A stretch of DNA of 11,714 nucleotides from CAZEJK01 sp964512045 (GTDB taxonomy: Bacteria; Acidobacteriota; Thermoanaerobaculia; Thermoanaerobaculales; Sulfomarinibacteraceae), in NCBI GenBank assembly GCA_964512045.1, contig CAZEJK010000158.1, positions 1-11,714 on the forward strand. The letters run 5' to 3'. The stretch's first letter is position 1, and each line of letters starts with the position of its first letter. This document shows positions 1 to 7,415 of this stretch, in pieces. The notes beneath the pieces were generated by a model. It ran no database searches. It was not told the DNA's origin and was given only the letters and a program-made list of their open reading frames with translations. A program made the translations under genes and the position numbers.

Positions 1-53
1 GCGGGACCGGCACCTTCGGAGCATCACTTTGGTTGCGGCCCGCGGCCGCGTTG
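1..53. repeat. Dispersed repeat, copy A (partner at 8997-9049)
   Basis: This stretch aligns without gaps to 8997-9049 in the same orientation, with 39 of 53 positions identical by hand count. The best core is TCACT(T/A)TGGTTGCGGCCC at 24-41 against 9020-9037, which has one mismatch. Similarity stops abruptly past position 53, and the left side may continue beyond the window edge. Copy B lies directly after the nhaC stop codon; copy A lies upstream of the ATPase gene. A minus-strand frame is open from a GTG at 169 to the window edge and runs through this copy, but it is too short to call a gene. The role is unknown: it could be a short intergenic repeat family, a protein-binding site or a fossil element end. 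Confidence 0.4.
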
Positions 54-218
54 GCGCACACTCTGCGGCTGCTTGGGGGCTCTTCCTCGACGGCTCCGTG
101 AGACTCCGCCATGGGGCGTTCCCCGAGACGGGCCATCAGGTCCCCGCGGATGGTGACGAGTTTCGCCACACAGCATACTGACCAGGTCCGTCCAGCGTGC
201 GACGACCCCGAGGCGGAC

Positions 219-225
219 GGGAGGG
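219..225 (+). promoter_or_regulatory. Ribosome binding site of the P-type ATPase gene
   Basis: GGGAGGG lies 6 bases upstream of the GTG at 232. It supports this GTG as the start, since no in-frame ATG lies near it and the protein begins with the expected soluble N-terminal segment. Confidence 0.6.
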
Positions 226-231
226 TCCCCG

Positions 232-2930
232 GTGCCAGAGCCCCAAGCGAGCACACAGGCTGATTCGACGCCGGCTACCGCGTCTGATCGCACGACCGTC
301 GCGTGGTACCGGCTCCGCGGCAACGAAGCTCTCGAGCGGCTCGGGGTGAGCGCCGACGCGGGACTCAGTCACGACGAGGTGCGTGAGCGACGCGAGCGGT
401 ACGGCGCCAATCAGCTGCGATCCCGGCAAAAGGAGAGCGCCTGGCGGATCTTCTTCGCCCAGTTCACGAGCGTCGTCATCCTCATCCTCGCCGGCGCCTC
501 GGTCATCGCGTTCGCGCTCTCCCACATCACCGAAGGTATCGCGATCCTCGCGGTGCTCCTCGTGAACACGTTGATCGGGTTCACGAGCGAGTGGCGCGCT
601 GTGCGCACGATGGAGGCCCTGCAGTCCGAGGAGCGACGGTCGGCGCGGGTCCGCCGTGACGGCCAGACCCGGGAGATCCCGACCGAGGAGCTGGTTCCGG
701 GCGACATCGTCGAGCTGGGACCGGAGGAGGTCGTTCCCGCAGACCTGCGCCTTCTCGAAGCAGAGACGCTCCGCGTCGAGGAGGCCGTGCTCACCGGAGA
801 GTCGGTGCCGACGAACAAGACGACCCAGCCACTCGAGAATGACGCGCCTCTCGCGGATCGGCACAACATGCTGTACATGGGGACATCGCTTGCGGAGGGC
901 ACCGCCACAGGGGTGGTCGTCGCTACTGGCATGGACACGGAGCTCGGGAACATCGCCGCGCTCGCCGAGAGAGCCAGCTCGAAGGCGACGCCGCTGCAAC
1001 GGAAGCTGGACACCCTCGGACGGCGGCTCGCCTGGGTCGTGCTCGCCATCGCCGCCCTCGTCGCCGGGGTGGGCCTTCTGGCCGGGCGACCGACCGCGCT
1101 CATGCTGGAGACCGCCATCGCGCTCGGTGTGGCAGCCGTACCGGAAGGCCTCCCGATCGTCGCCACGATCGCACTGGCCCGCGGCATGTGGCTGATGGCA
1201 CAGCGCAACGCGGTGGTCAACAAGCTCACCTCGGTGGAGACGCTCGGCGCCACCCGGGTGATCTTCAGCGACAAGACCGGTACGCTCACCGAGAACCGGA
1301 TGCACGCCGTCCAGCTCCGCGGCACAGCCGGGGAGATCCCGCTGCCGCCACAAGAGGACCTGGAAGACAACGAGCTGTACCGTCGCATGCTCGAGGTGGC
1401 AGTGCTCTGCAACAACGCCGAGGCGGGCGAGACCAGCCGCGGAGACCCCACCGAGATTGCCCTCCTCGAGGCCGGTCGCGCGGTCGGCATCGAGCGAGAC
1501 CAGCTCCTGGAGACACTTCCAGAAACACGCGAGGAGAGCTTCGATCCGGAGGTCATGATGATGGCCACCTTCCACCGGACGTCCGAGGGCCGGTGGGTTG
1601 CGGTCAAGGGAGCACCCGATGCCGTTCTCGAGGCCTGCACCAGCATCGCAGAGGGGCCGGAGTCGACCNNNNNNNNNNAACACGGAAGCAATGGCTGGAC
1701 GCCAATCAGGAGATGGCCAGCCAGGGGCTTCGCGTCCTCGCGCTGGCCGATCGGACGGTTCCGGACGACGAGACCCCGCCGTATGAGGACCTGCGCTTCC
1801 TCGGTCTCGTCGGACTCATCGACCCGCCCCGAGAGAGCGTCGAGAACGCCATCAGCGAGTGCCAGGAGGCTGGTGTTCGCGTCGTGATGGTCACGGGTGA
1901 TCAGCCCGTGACCGCGCGGGCGATCGCCGAGCAGATCGGGCTCAAGGTCGGTGACGAACGCCACGTCGTCCACGGCAGCGACATCACCGACGCCGACGAC
2001 CAGGAGCACCTCACCGACAGCGCCGTGTTCGCCCGCGTCAGCCCCGAGCAGAAGCTCCAGCTCGTCGAGCTGTTTCAAGACGCTGGGGAGATCGTCGCCA
2101 TGACCGGCGACGGTGTCAACGACGCGCCGGCTCTCAAGCAGGCGGACATCGGCGTCGCCATGGGCCGGCGCGGCACGGACGCCGCCCGCCAGGTCGCCGA
2201 CATGGTCCTGCGCGACGACGCGCTGTCGAGCATCGTCGCGGCGATCCGCCAGGGTCGCATCATCTTCGACAATATCCGCAAGTCCGTGATGTTCATGCTG
2301 TGCACCAACCTCGCAGAGGTCATCGCTGTGGCGGTCGCCTCTGCCGCCGGTCTTCCACTCCCCCTCCGGCCGCTCCAGATCCTCTATCTCAACGTCCTCA
2401 CCGACGTGTTCCCAGCGCTCGCTCTCGGCCTCGGGCGCGGCGGACCGATGGTGATGCGCCGACCGCCACGGCCCGCCGAGGAGCCGGTGCTCAACCGCAA
2501 CCACTGGACCGCCATCGGTGGATGGAGCGTGGTCATCTCGGCGTGCGTCCTGACCGCACTGCAGCTCGCCGGCTCGGTGCTCGGGCTCGATGAGCCGACA
2601 GCAATCACAGTATCGTTCCTGACGTTGGCGTTCGCGAAGCTGTGGTTCGTCTTCAACCTGTCCGATCCGGGCTCGCCGATGCTCTCCAACGAGGTGATCC
2701 GCAACCCGTGGATCTGGGGCTCGATCGCGCTGTGCATCGCGCTCCTCGGCGCCGCCGTCTACCTCGGGCCCCTGTCGACGGTTCTCGAGACGCGACATCC
2801 GGGCCTGGAGGGCTGGGCGACCGTACTGGGTCTGAGCCTCGTGCCCCTGGTCATCGGCCAGTCCATCCGGCTGGTGCAGCGCCTGCGGCGTGCAGCTTCT
2901 GGCAGCGAAGCCGAGGCGAGCACCGGTTGA
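232..2930 (+). CDS. P-type cation-transporting ATPase (P2A, Ca2+-ATPase-like), interrupted by an assembly gap
   Basis: ATP-driven cation pump of the inner membrane. The GTG start has a good ribosome binding site. The part before the gap (479 codons) holds the N-terminal cation-ATPase domain, TM1-2 (about residues 73-118), TGES of the actuator domain (188-191), TM3, PEGLP in TM4 (304-308), the phosphorylation motif DKTGTLT with Asp347, DPTE (405-408) and the nucleotide-domain motif KGAPD (459-463). After the gap come TGD at 1893-1901, TGDGVND at 2103-2123, TM5 with NLAEV, TM6 with NxxTD at 2391-2405, and TM7-10. The Asn and Glu of TM5 and the Asn, Thr and Asp of TM6 match the calcium ligands of SERCA-type pumps, so Ca2+ is the best guess. 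Mn2+ or monovalent export cannot be excluded. The two halves are in different frames relative to the 10 Ns; the gap is the likely cause, not a mutation. Total length, about 900 residues, is normal for the family. It converges with the CDF-like gene. Confidence 0.93.
1669..1678. other. Assembly gap (10 Ns) inside the ATPase gene
   Basis: Ten Ns sit in the loop between KGAPDAVLEAC and the segment leading to GLRVLALADR. The left side ends on a full codon at 1668, and the right side resumes in frame at 1680. If the gene is intact, the true missing length must be 2 modulo 3, so 10 is a placeholder. By comparison with typical P2A pumps only a few residues are probably missing. Confidence 0.98.
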
Positions 2931-3017
2931 TACCGACGCTGCGCGGCAACGCCGAACCTCTGAAGCCCTGACCACAGGGGCGACCGACCGGGCAGACACT
3001 TTCGCCACCGCGGCGTT

Positions 3018-3038
3018 CTGCGGGGATCAACCCCGCAG
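3018..3038. terminator. Perfect 8-bp hairpin between convergent genes, possible bidirectional terminator
   Basis: CTGCGGGG and CCCCGCAG flank the 5-base loop ATCAA. It lies 88 bases after the ATPase stop and 98 bases after the CDF-like gene's stop on the other strand. No T-tract follows on either strand, so it is not a classical intrinsic terminator. A second, weaker hairpin (GCGCGG/CCGCGC, 3068-3088) follows and shares 13 of 16 bases with it at a 50-base offset. Confidence 0.4.
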
Positions 3039-3135
3039 CTACGAAGAGGCTTCGGAGCATACCGTAGGCGCGGAGTTCATCCCCGCGCGCATGCCCAATT
3101 CCAACGAAGCCGCCTGGCCTCGGCTGCAGCCCGCG

Positions 3136-3789
3136 TCAGTGGCAGTCGTCGCAGCTTTCCCCGCGCACCATCTCGAGCCCTTCGCGGACCAGCCACGGCA
3201 CCATCAGAAGTGCCGCCACCGGATCTGCCCACCACCAGCCGATGGCAGCGTTCGCTACCAGACCCGCCAGCAGCGTGAACGACAGGTACGAGCACACCAG
3301 CGTCTCCAGGGCCTCGGCGCGCAGAGCCCGGCTACCGATCTCACGGGCCGCGCGGAGCTTGCCCCACGAGATCAACGGCATCAGCACGAGTGAGGCGGCC
3401 GCGAGGACGATACCGACCACGCTCTCGGCCGGCGCCTCGCGGTACCACAGCGCGGTCGCGCCCTGGTAGGCGATGTAGCCACCGAGCGCCAGGAAGGTGC
3501 CGCCCACGAACCGCAGCACCCGCTGCTCGCTGCGCTCCACCTCCTCCGGATCCGCGCCGCGGTGCTCGACCCGCAGTCGCCACAGCAGCACCGCCGCTGC
3601 GGCCATCTCGATGACACTGTCGAGACCGAAGCCGACGAGCGCGATGCTGTCGGCGGCCACCCCGGAGGCGAGCGCGACCACAGCTTCGATGGCGTTGTAC
3701 GCCATGGTGGCCACCACCAGCCACAGCGCCCTTTGCACCCAGCTCGCCCGCAATTGCTGGCGACCGTCGTCCACGTTCAATCCAACCAT
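3136..3789 (-). CDS. Small cation diffusion facilitator / TMEM163-like cation transporter
   Basis: Predicted inner-membrane transporter of 217 residues with about six membrane segments, essentially the membrane domain of a CDF protein without the usual cytoplasmic C-terminal domain. Family-like features are the acidic pair in GFGLDSVIE (Asp57, Glu61), the TM5 acidic residues Glu159 and Glu162, and the GWWWADPVAALL segment (Asp189) before a final REGLEMV helix. The protein ends in CDDCH, a likely metal-binding tail (213-217). The substrate, perhaps Zn2+, Fe2+ or another divalent ion, cannot be told. I chose the ATG at 3789; a TTG at 3819 would add ten residues, and neither start has a strong ribosome binding site. 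It lies 55 bases downstream of the histidine kinase stop on the same strand, so it may be the last gene of the kai operon. Confidence 0.8.
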   Translation of the reverse strand: MVGLNVDDGRQQLRASWVQRALWLVVATMAYNAIEAVVALASGVAADSIALVGFGLDSVIEMAAAAVLLWRLRVEHRGADPEEVERSEQRVLRFVGGTFLALGGYIAYQGATALWYREAPAESVVGIVLAAASLVLMPLISWGKLRAAREIGSRALRAEALETLVCSYLSFTLLAGLVANAAIGWWWADPVAALLMVPWLVREGLEMVRGESCDDCH

Positions 3790-3844
3790 GCTCGAGCCAA
3801 CACGGCTGACTGATGGCAAATTCTGGCGCGACCGCGAGCCGACG

Positions 3845-6800
3845 CTACCTCGAGTCCAGAACCTGTCGAATCTTGCCGAGGAGCTGGGCAGTTGTGAACG
3901 GCTTGGAGATGAACTCCACGTCCCGATCGAGGACCCCGTGGTGCACGATGGAGTTCTCTGTATAGCCCGACATGAACAGGACCTTCAGCCCCGGTCGTTC
4001 GCCGACAAGCTCGTCGGCAAGCTCCCGGCCGCTTGTCCTCGGCATCACCACGTCGGTCAGCAGAAGGTCGATCGACTCGGAGCGGTGGGCCAACGTCTCC
4101 CGAGCATCCTCGGCTGACGTTGCACTCATGACGGTGTACCCCGCAGACTCGAGCAGCTCGCACACCATCTCACGCACGACGTCCTCATCCTCGACCACGA
4201 GAACCGTCTCGTTTCCCCTCAGCCCGACAACATCACGAGGACGCCCCTCGTGGAGTTCGTCCTCCTCGGCAGGCGGAAGGTACACCTTGAACGTGGTGCC
4301 TTGGCCTGGCTCGCTGTACACCCAGATGTTGCCGCCCGCTTGCTTGATGACTCCGTACACGGTCGACAGCCCGAGGCCGGTCCCCTGACCGCTCTCCTTG
4401 GTGGTGAAGAACGGCTCGAAGATCAGCTCCCTGGTGTCGGGGTCCATTCCCACGCCGTCGTCGGTTACAGCCAGCATGACGCACGCCCCCTCTGCAGTGT
4501 CGGGATGCGTGGCCACGTAGCTCGCGTCGAGCACCACGTGAGCGGTCTCGAGAGTCAGGCGCCCGCCCGACGGCATTGCATCGCGCGCATTGACCGCGAG
4601 GTTCATCAGCACCTGCTCCATGTGGCCGGGATCCGCGGTGACCAACGCCGGCCGCTTGGCCACCACGGTCTCCAGCTCGATGTGCTCACCGATCAGCCGC
4701 CGGAGCATGGGCGCGAGGTCCTCGACGACTTGATTGAGATCCAGGACCTTCGCCTCCATCGGCTGCTTCCGGCTGAACGTCAGCAGCTGGCGGGTCAACG
4801 TGGCAGCGCGCTGACCGGCCTCCTGAATCTGCCGAACTCCGGCTTGCACCGGGCTCTCCTCCTCGCCGAGCCGGGCGAGAAGCAGCTCGGCGCGACTGTT
4901 GATGATTGTCAGGATATTGTTAAAGTCGTGCGCGATCCCACCCGCAAGCCGCCCCACCGACTCCATCCGCTGGGCCTGGCGGAGCATCGCCTCGCTCTCC
5001 CGCAACGCCGCATCGGCTTCTCGTCGCTCGGTCACGTCTTCACCGGAGGAAAGCGTCCCGACGATGGCGCCATCGTCACCACGCACCACAGAGTTTCGCC
5101 AGTGGACCCACCGAGTCTCTCCGGCCGGTGTCACGATGCGTCCCTCGGCCTCACGGTACTGCTCCATCTCGCCGGAGCAGAGCGCCCGGTGGATCCCGGC
5201 CACCTCGTCCCGCTCCTCCGGGTGGACGAAGTCAAGCCAATCCCTGAACAGCATCAGGCTCGGCTCCGGCACGCCGAACGTCGCGCAGCCCTGCCGGTTG
5301 ATCATGGTGATCACCCGGCTCGTGTCCAGCCCAAGCAGGATCACCGCAGCCACATCCAGGTACTGCTCGGCACGGTTCCGCTCGGCCAGCATCCTCAGCT
5401 CGTACTCCTTCTGATGAGTGATATCCCGAGAGCTGATGATCATCTCTGCCACACCAGCATCGTCATCGAGGAGGTACGTCCCTCTGGACTCGAGCCAGAC
5501 ATACTCACCGTCCGCCCGACAGTACCGGTACTGGATCATCTGCGGCCCATAGTTCGACCGGGCATCTTCGATGAGCATGCGGACGTTCGGAAGGTCATCA
5601 GGATGAACAAGCTCGAGGATCGGACGCCCTTCCAGATCGGCAGGCTCGTAGCCAAGCTGCCGGTGTGACGGGCTCGCGTACGCGAACCGACCCTCCGCAT
5701 CGGCGAGCGAGACCATGTCTAGCATGTTGTCGGTGATGGTCTGTAGCAGCACCTCGCTTTGCCGATGCGCCTGCTCGGCCTCTTGGCGACGCTCCTCGGC
5801 CTCGATGCTTCTCAGCGCAAACCCGATGTCTCTGGCCGCCTCGGTGAGGAGCGACCTCTCCTCCTCGTCGGCGACCAGCTCTTCAGACAGCGACACCCCC
5901 AGCACACCGTGCTCAGTGTCATCTGGATAAAGAAGAGTCACCACAGCCTGTGCGCCCTCGTAGCTTCCGGCCAACGGACAGCCAGCACACGCGGTCATCG
6001 GCCAGAGGACCACCGGCTCACCCGATCCGTCACTGGCCAGCCGGTGGCAGTGGGGCCAGGTGCTCTCCTTCAGCGACTCAGCGAACGGCTGGAACGCACT
6101 CTCCTCCCAGCCTACCTGCGCCAGCATGTCGCTGGTCACGATCCATGCGCCGTTGTAACCCCGCGAGTCGACAAGCAGTGCACACGCCGTCTGGATGAGC
6201 ACGAGAGGGTCCCGCTCCCGGACGATCAGCTGGTTGATCTCACGAACAGCCCGCAGCACACGGTTCAGGTGCTCGAGCTTGACGCGGTTCCGATTCCGCT
6301 CGGTGACGTCCCGCAGCGTTACCAACCGGGCGGCGTCGCCGTACCAGCTCGTCACAGTCGTTGAAGCCTCCACATCCGTCACCGTACCGTCCGGCCGAGG
6401 TACCTGGAGCTCCTCAGTACCGCTCGCGATCAACGGCACACCAAACTCACATCCCACCACAGTCCGGTCACCGAACAGCGTGCTCGCAGCGTGGTTTCTG
6501 AAGCGCACGATGTTCGCACCATCGAGCACGAGGATGGCATCGTGGTTGTCTTCGACGATCCGCCGCGTACTCTCGTACGCTCGCGCAGCATCCTGTTGGG
6601 CTCGCCTCCGTACCACAGCGTTGAAGATCGCATAACCGATAAAGCTCTCGAGCTGACCCCTGACCAGGGCGTCCTCAGCACCCGACGCGATGCAGCGCGA
6701 CGCCGGATCGAAGTCGTCATCGTCGGTCACCACGATGATCGGTGCCGGTCCGACGGCTGCCGACACCATCTCGAAGCACTCGAAGCCGCTGCTATCCGGC

Positions 6801-6991
6801 AGCTGGAGGTCAAGCACGACAGCATCAAAGGACGCATCGCCCACGGCAGTTAACGCTGAGCTCAGGCTCCGGCGATAGCTCAGTTCGATCGTCCGCCCGC
6901 GTCTGTCCGCCTCCTGCTCGAGAAATCTCGCCGTGTCGTCCGGCTCAGCTTCGACCAGAAGGACACGGATTGGGGCTCCGTCGGTCACCAT
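3845..6991 (-). CDS. Hybrid sensor histidine kinase: REC-PAS-GAF-PAS-PAS-HisKA-HATPase-REC
   Basis: Soluble two-component kinase of 1048 residues with no membrane segments visible. Domains in order: receiver (about 8-125, phospho-acceptor candidate Asp61 in VLDLQLPDSSG), PAS (about 140-230), GAF (about 255-395), PAS plus PAC (about 413-527), PAS plus PAC (about 539-657), HisKA with His688 in GGIAHDFNN, HATPase with the N box at 797-808 (NLAVNARDAM), DDGVGMD (844-850), FEPFFTTK (858-865) and GQGTGLGL (868-875), then a C-terminal receiver with acidic VEDED, Asp980 in LLLTDVVMP and Lys1030 in SKPF. The N-terminal receiver has LVRGQ where the invariant Lys would be, so its chemistry may be altered. 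The GAF region carries CxH and CAGCPLAG cysteines that could bind metal or sense redox. ATG at 6991 is preceded by TGGAG; a GTG at 7015 would add eight residues. It follows kaiB by 99 bases and is the likely output of the KaiBC pair. Confidence 0.92.
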   Translation of the reverse strand: MVTDGAPIRVLLVEAEPDDTARFLEQEADRRGRTIELSYRRSLSSALTAVGDASFDAVVLDLQLPDSSGFECFEMVSAAVGPAPIIVVTDDDDFDPASRCIASGAEDALVRGQLESFIGYAIFNAVVRRRAQQDAARAYESTRRIVEDNHDAILVLDGANIVRFRNHAASTLFGDRTVVGCEFGVPLIASGTEELQVPRPDGTVTDVEASTTVTSWYGDAARLVTLRDVTERNRNRVKLEHLNRVLRAVREINQLIVRERDPLVLIQTACALLVDSRGYNGAWIVTSDMLAQVGWEESAFQPFAESLKESTWPHCHRLASDGSGEPVVLWPMTACAGCPLAGSYEGAQAVVTLLYPDDTEHGVLGVSLSEELVADEEERSLLTEAARDIGFALRSIEAEERRQEAEQAHRQSEVLLQTITDNMLDMVSLADAEGRFAYASPSHRQLGYEPADLEGRPILELVHPDDLPNVRMLIEDARSNYGPQMIQYRYCRADGEYVWLESRGTYLLDDDAGVAEMIISSRDITHQKEYELRMLAERNRAEQYLDVAAVILLGLDTSRVITMINRQGCATFGVPEPSLMLFRDWLDFVHPEERDEVAGIHRALCSGEMEQYREAEGRIVTPAGETRWVHWRNSVVRGDDGAIVGTLSSGEDVTERREADAALRESEAMLRQAQRMESVGRLAGGIAHDFNNILTIINSRAELLLARLGEEESPVQAGVRQIQEAGQRAATLTRQLLTFSRKQPMEAKVLDLNQVVEDLAPMLRRLIGEHIELETVVAKRPALVTADPGHMEQVLMNLAVNARDAMPSGGRLTLETAHVVLDASYVATHPDTAEGACVMLAVTDDGVGMDPDTRELIFEPFFTTKESGQGTGLGLSTVYGVIKQAGGNIWVYSEPGQGTTFKVYLPPAEEDELHEGRPRDVVGLRGNETVLVVEDEDVVREMVCELLESAGYTVMSATSAEDARETLAHRSESIDLLLTDVVMPRTSGRELADELVGERPGLKVLFMSGYTENSIVHHGVLDRDVEFISKPFTTAQLLGKIRQVLDSR

Positions 6992-7090
6992 GCCGCTCCA
7001 CAGATTGGTTGGCACCGCAGATGGTCCACCGCCCGACCGTCACGCACGCTCGTCCTTCGCGCAGACCGCCTGCAGGTGAGCTTGGAGCCG

Positions 7091-7402
7091 TCACTCATCT
7101 GCAAGCCCGGCATCGGCAAGACCGAGGGCCTCCGCAGCCGTGTCGAGCTGCGAGAGATCGCCCACCACCCGAGCCTCGGGCAGTGGCGACCGCCGAACGA
7201 TCAACGGAACGGCAAGAACATCCCGGGGCGGCTCGGACTCCGGATCGGTCACATCGACGACCTCGATCTCATAGCCACTCTCCAGGTGTCGGTGACACAG
7301 CATCCGCAGGAGCTTCTCCGCCCGATGTCCACCGGGCTTGTCGCCGGCGAGGTAGAGCACGAATCTCCATGTCTGATCTGTACCTTCTCGGGAGGGTATC
7401 AT
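7091..7402 (-). CDS. kaiB: KaiB-family circadian clock / stress protein
   Basis: The 103-residue length matches KaiB proteins (about 100). It shows the thioredoxin-like KaiB pattern: strand FVLYLAGD (14-21), helix RAEKLLRMLC, strand YEIEVVDV (44-51), then the conserved block AVPLIVRRSPLPEARVVGDLS (64-84), matching cyanobacterial ATPTL...PPP.RR.IGDLS, with the Pro after the third strand kept (Pro66). In the known clock, KaiB binds the CI ring of KaiC after refolding and recruits partners, including histidine kinases. The ATG at 7402 has AGGAGG 7 bases upstream, and that site overlaps the kaiC stop, so kaiB is probably translated with kaiC. The histidine kinase follows downstream. Whether this KaiB switches fold cannot be judged here. 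Confidence 0.9.
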   Translation of the reverse strand: MIPSREGTDQTWRFVLYLAGDKPGGHRAEKLLRMLCHRHLESGYEIEVVDVTDPESEPPRDVLAVPLIVRRSPLPEARVVGDLSQLDTAAEALGLADAGLADE

Positions 7403-7409
7403 CGTCTCC

Positions 7410-7415
7410 CCTCCT
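7410..7415 (-). promoter_or_regulatory. kaiB ribosome binding site overlapping the kaiC stop codon
   Basis: Read on the minus strand, TAGGAGG contains both the kaiC stop (TAG, 7414-7416) and a perfect AGGAGG, with 7 bases to the kaiB ATG. Ribosomes finishing kaiC would clear or reach this site, so coupling that sets the KaiB to KaiC ratio is likely. Confidence 0.8.

Noticed and set aside
1..169. Partial minus-strand gene starting at GTG 169 and leaving the window
   Set aside because: The frame is open for 56 codons, but there is no clear ribosome binding site, no family similarity, and it overlaps the dispersed repeat. It cannot be supported without the sequence beyond the edge.
411..3008. 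Long open frame on the minus strand across the ATPase gene
   Set aside because: It is antisense to a well-supported ATPase with all family motifs, runs through the Ns, and its low-complexity Arg/Ser/Ala content is typical of GC-rich shadow frames.
3018..3090. CRISPR-like repeats resembling type I-E (GCGGGGATCAACC, GTTCATCCCCGCGC)
   Set aside because: Only two partial, diverged units 50 bases apart, with no regular 28-29 base repeat, no third unit and no cas genes in the window.
4250..5668. 472-residue open frame on the plus strand
   Set aside because: Antisense to the histidine kinase PAS and HisKA regions; no recognisable domain, and composition is that of a shadow frame.
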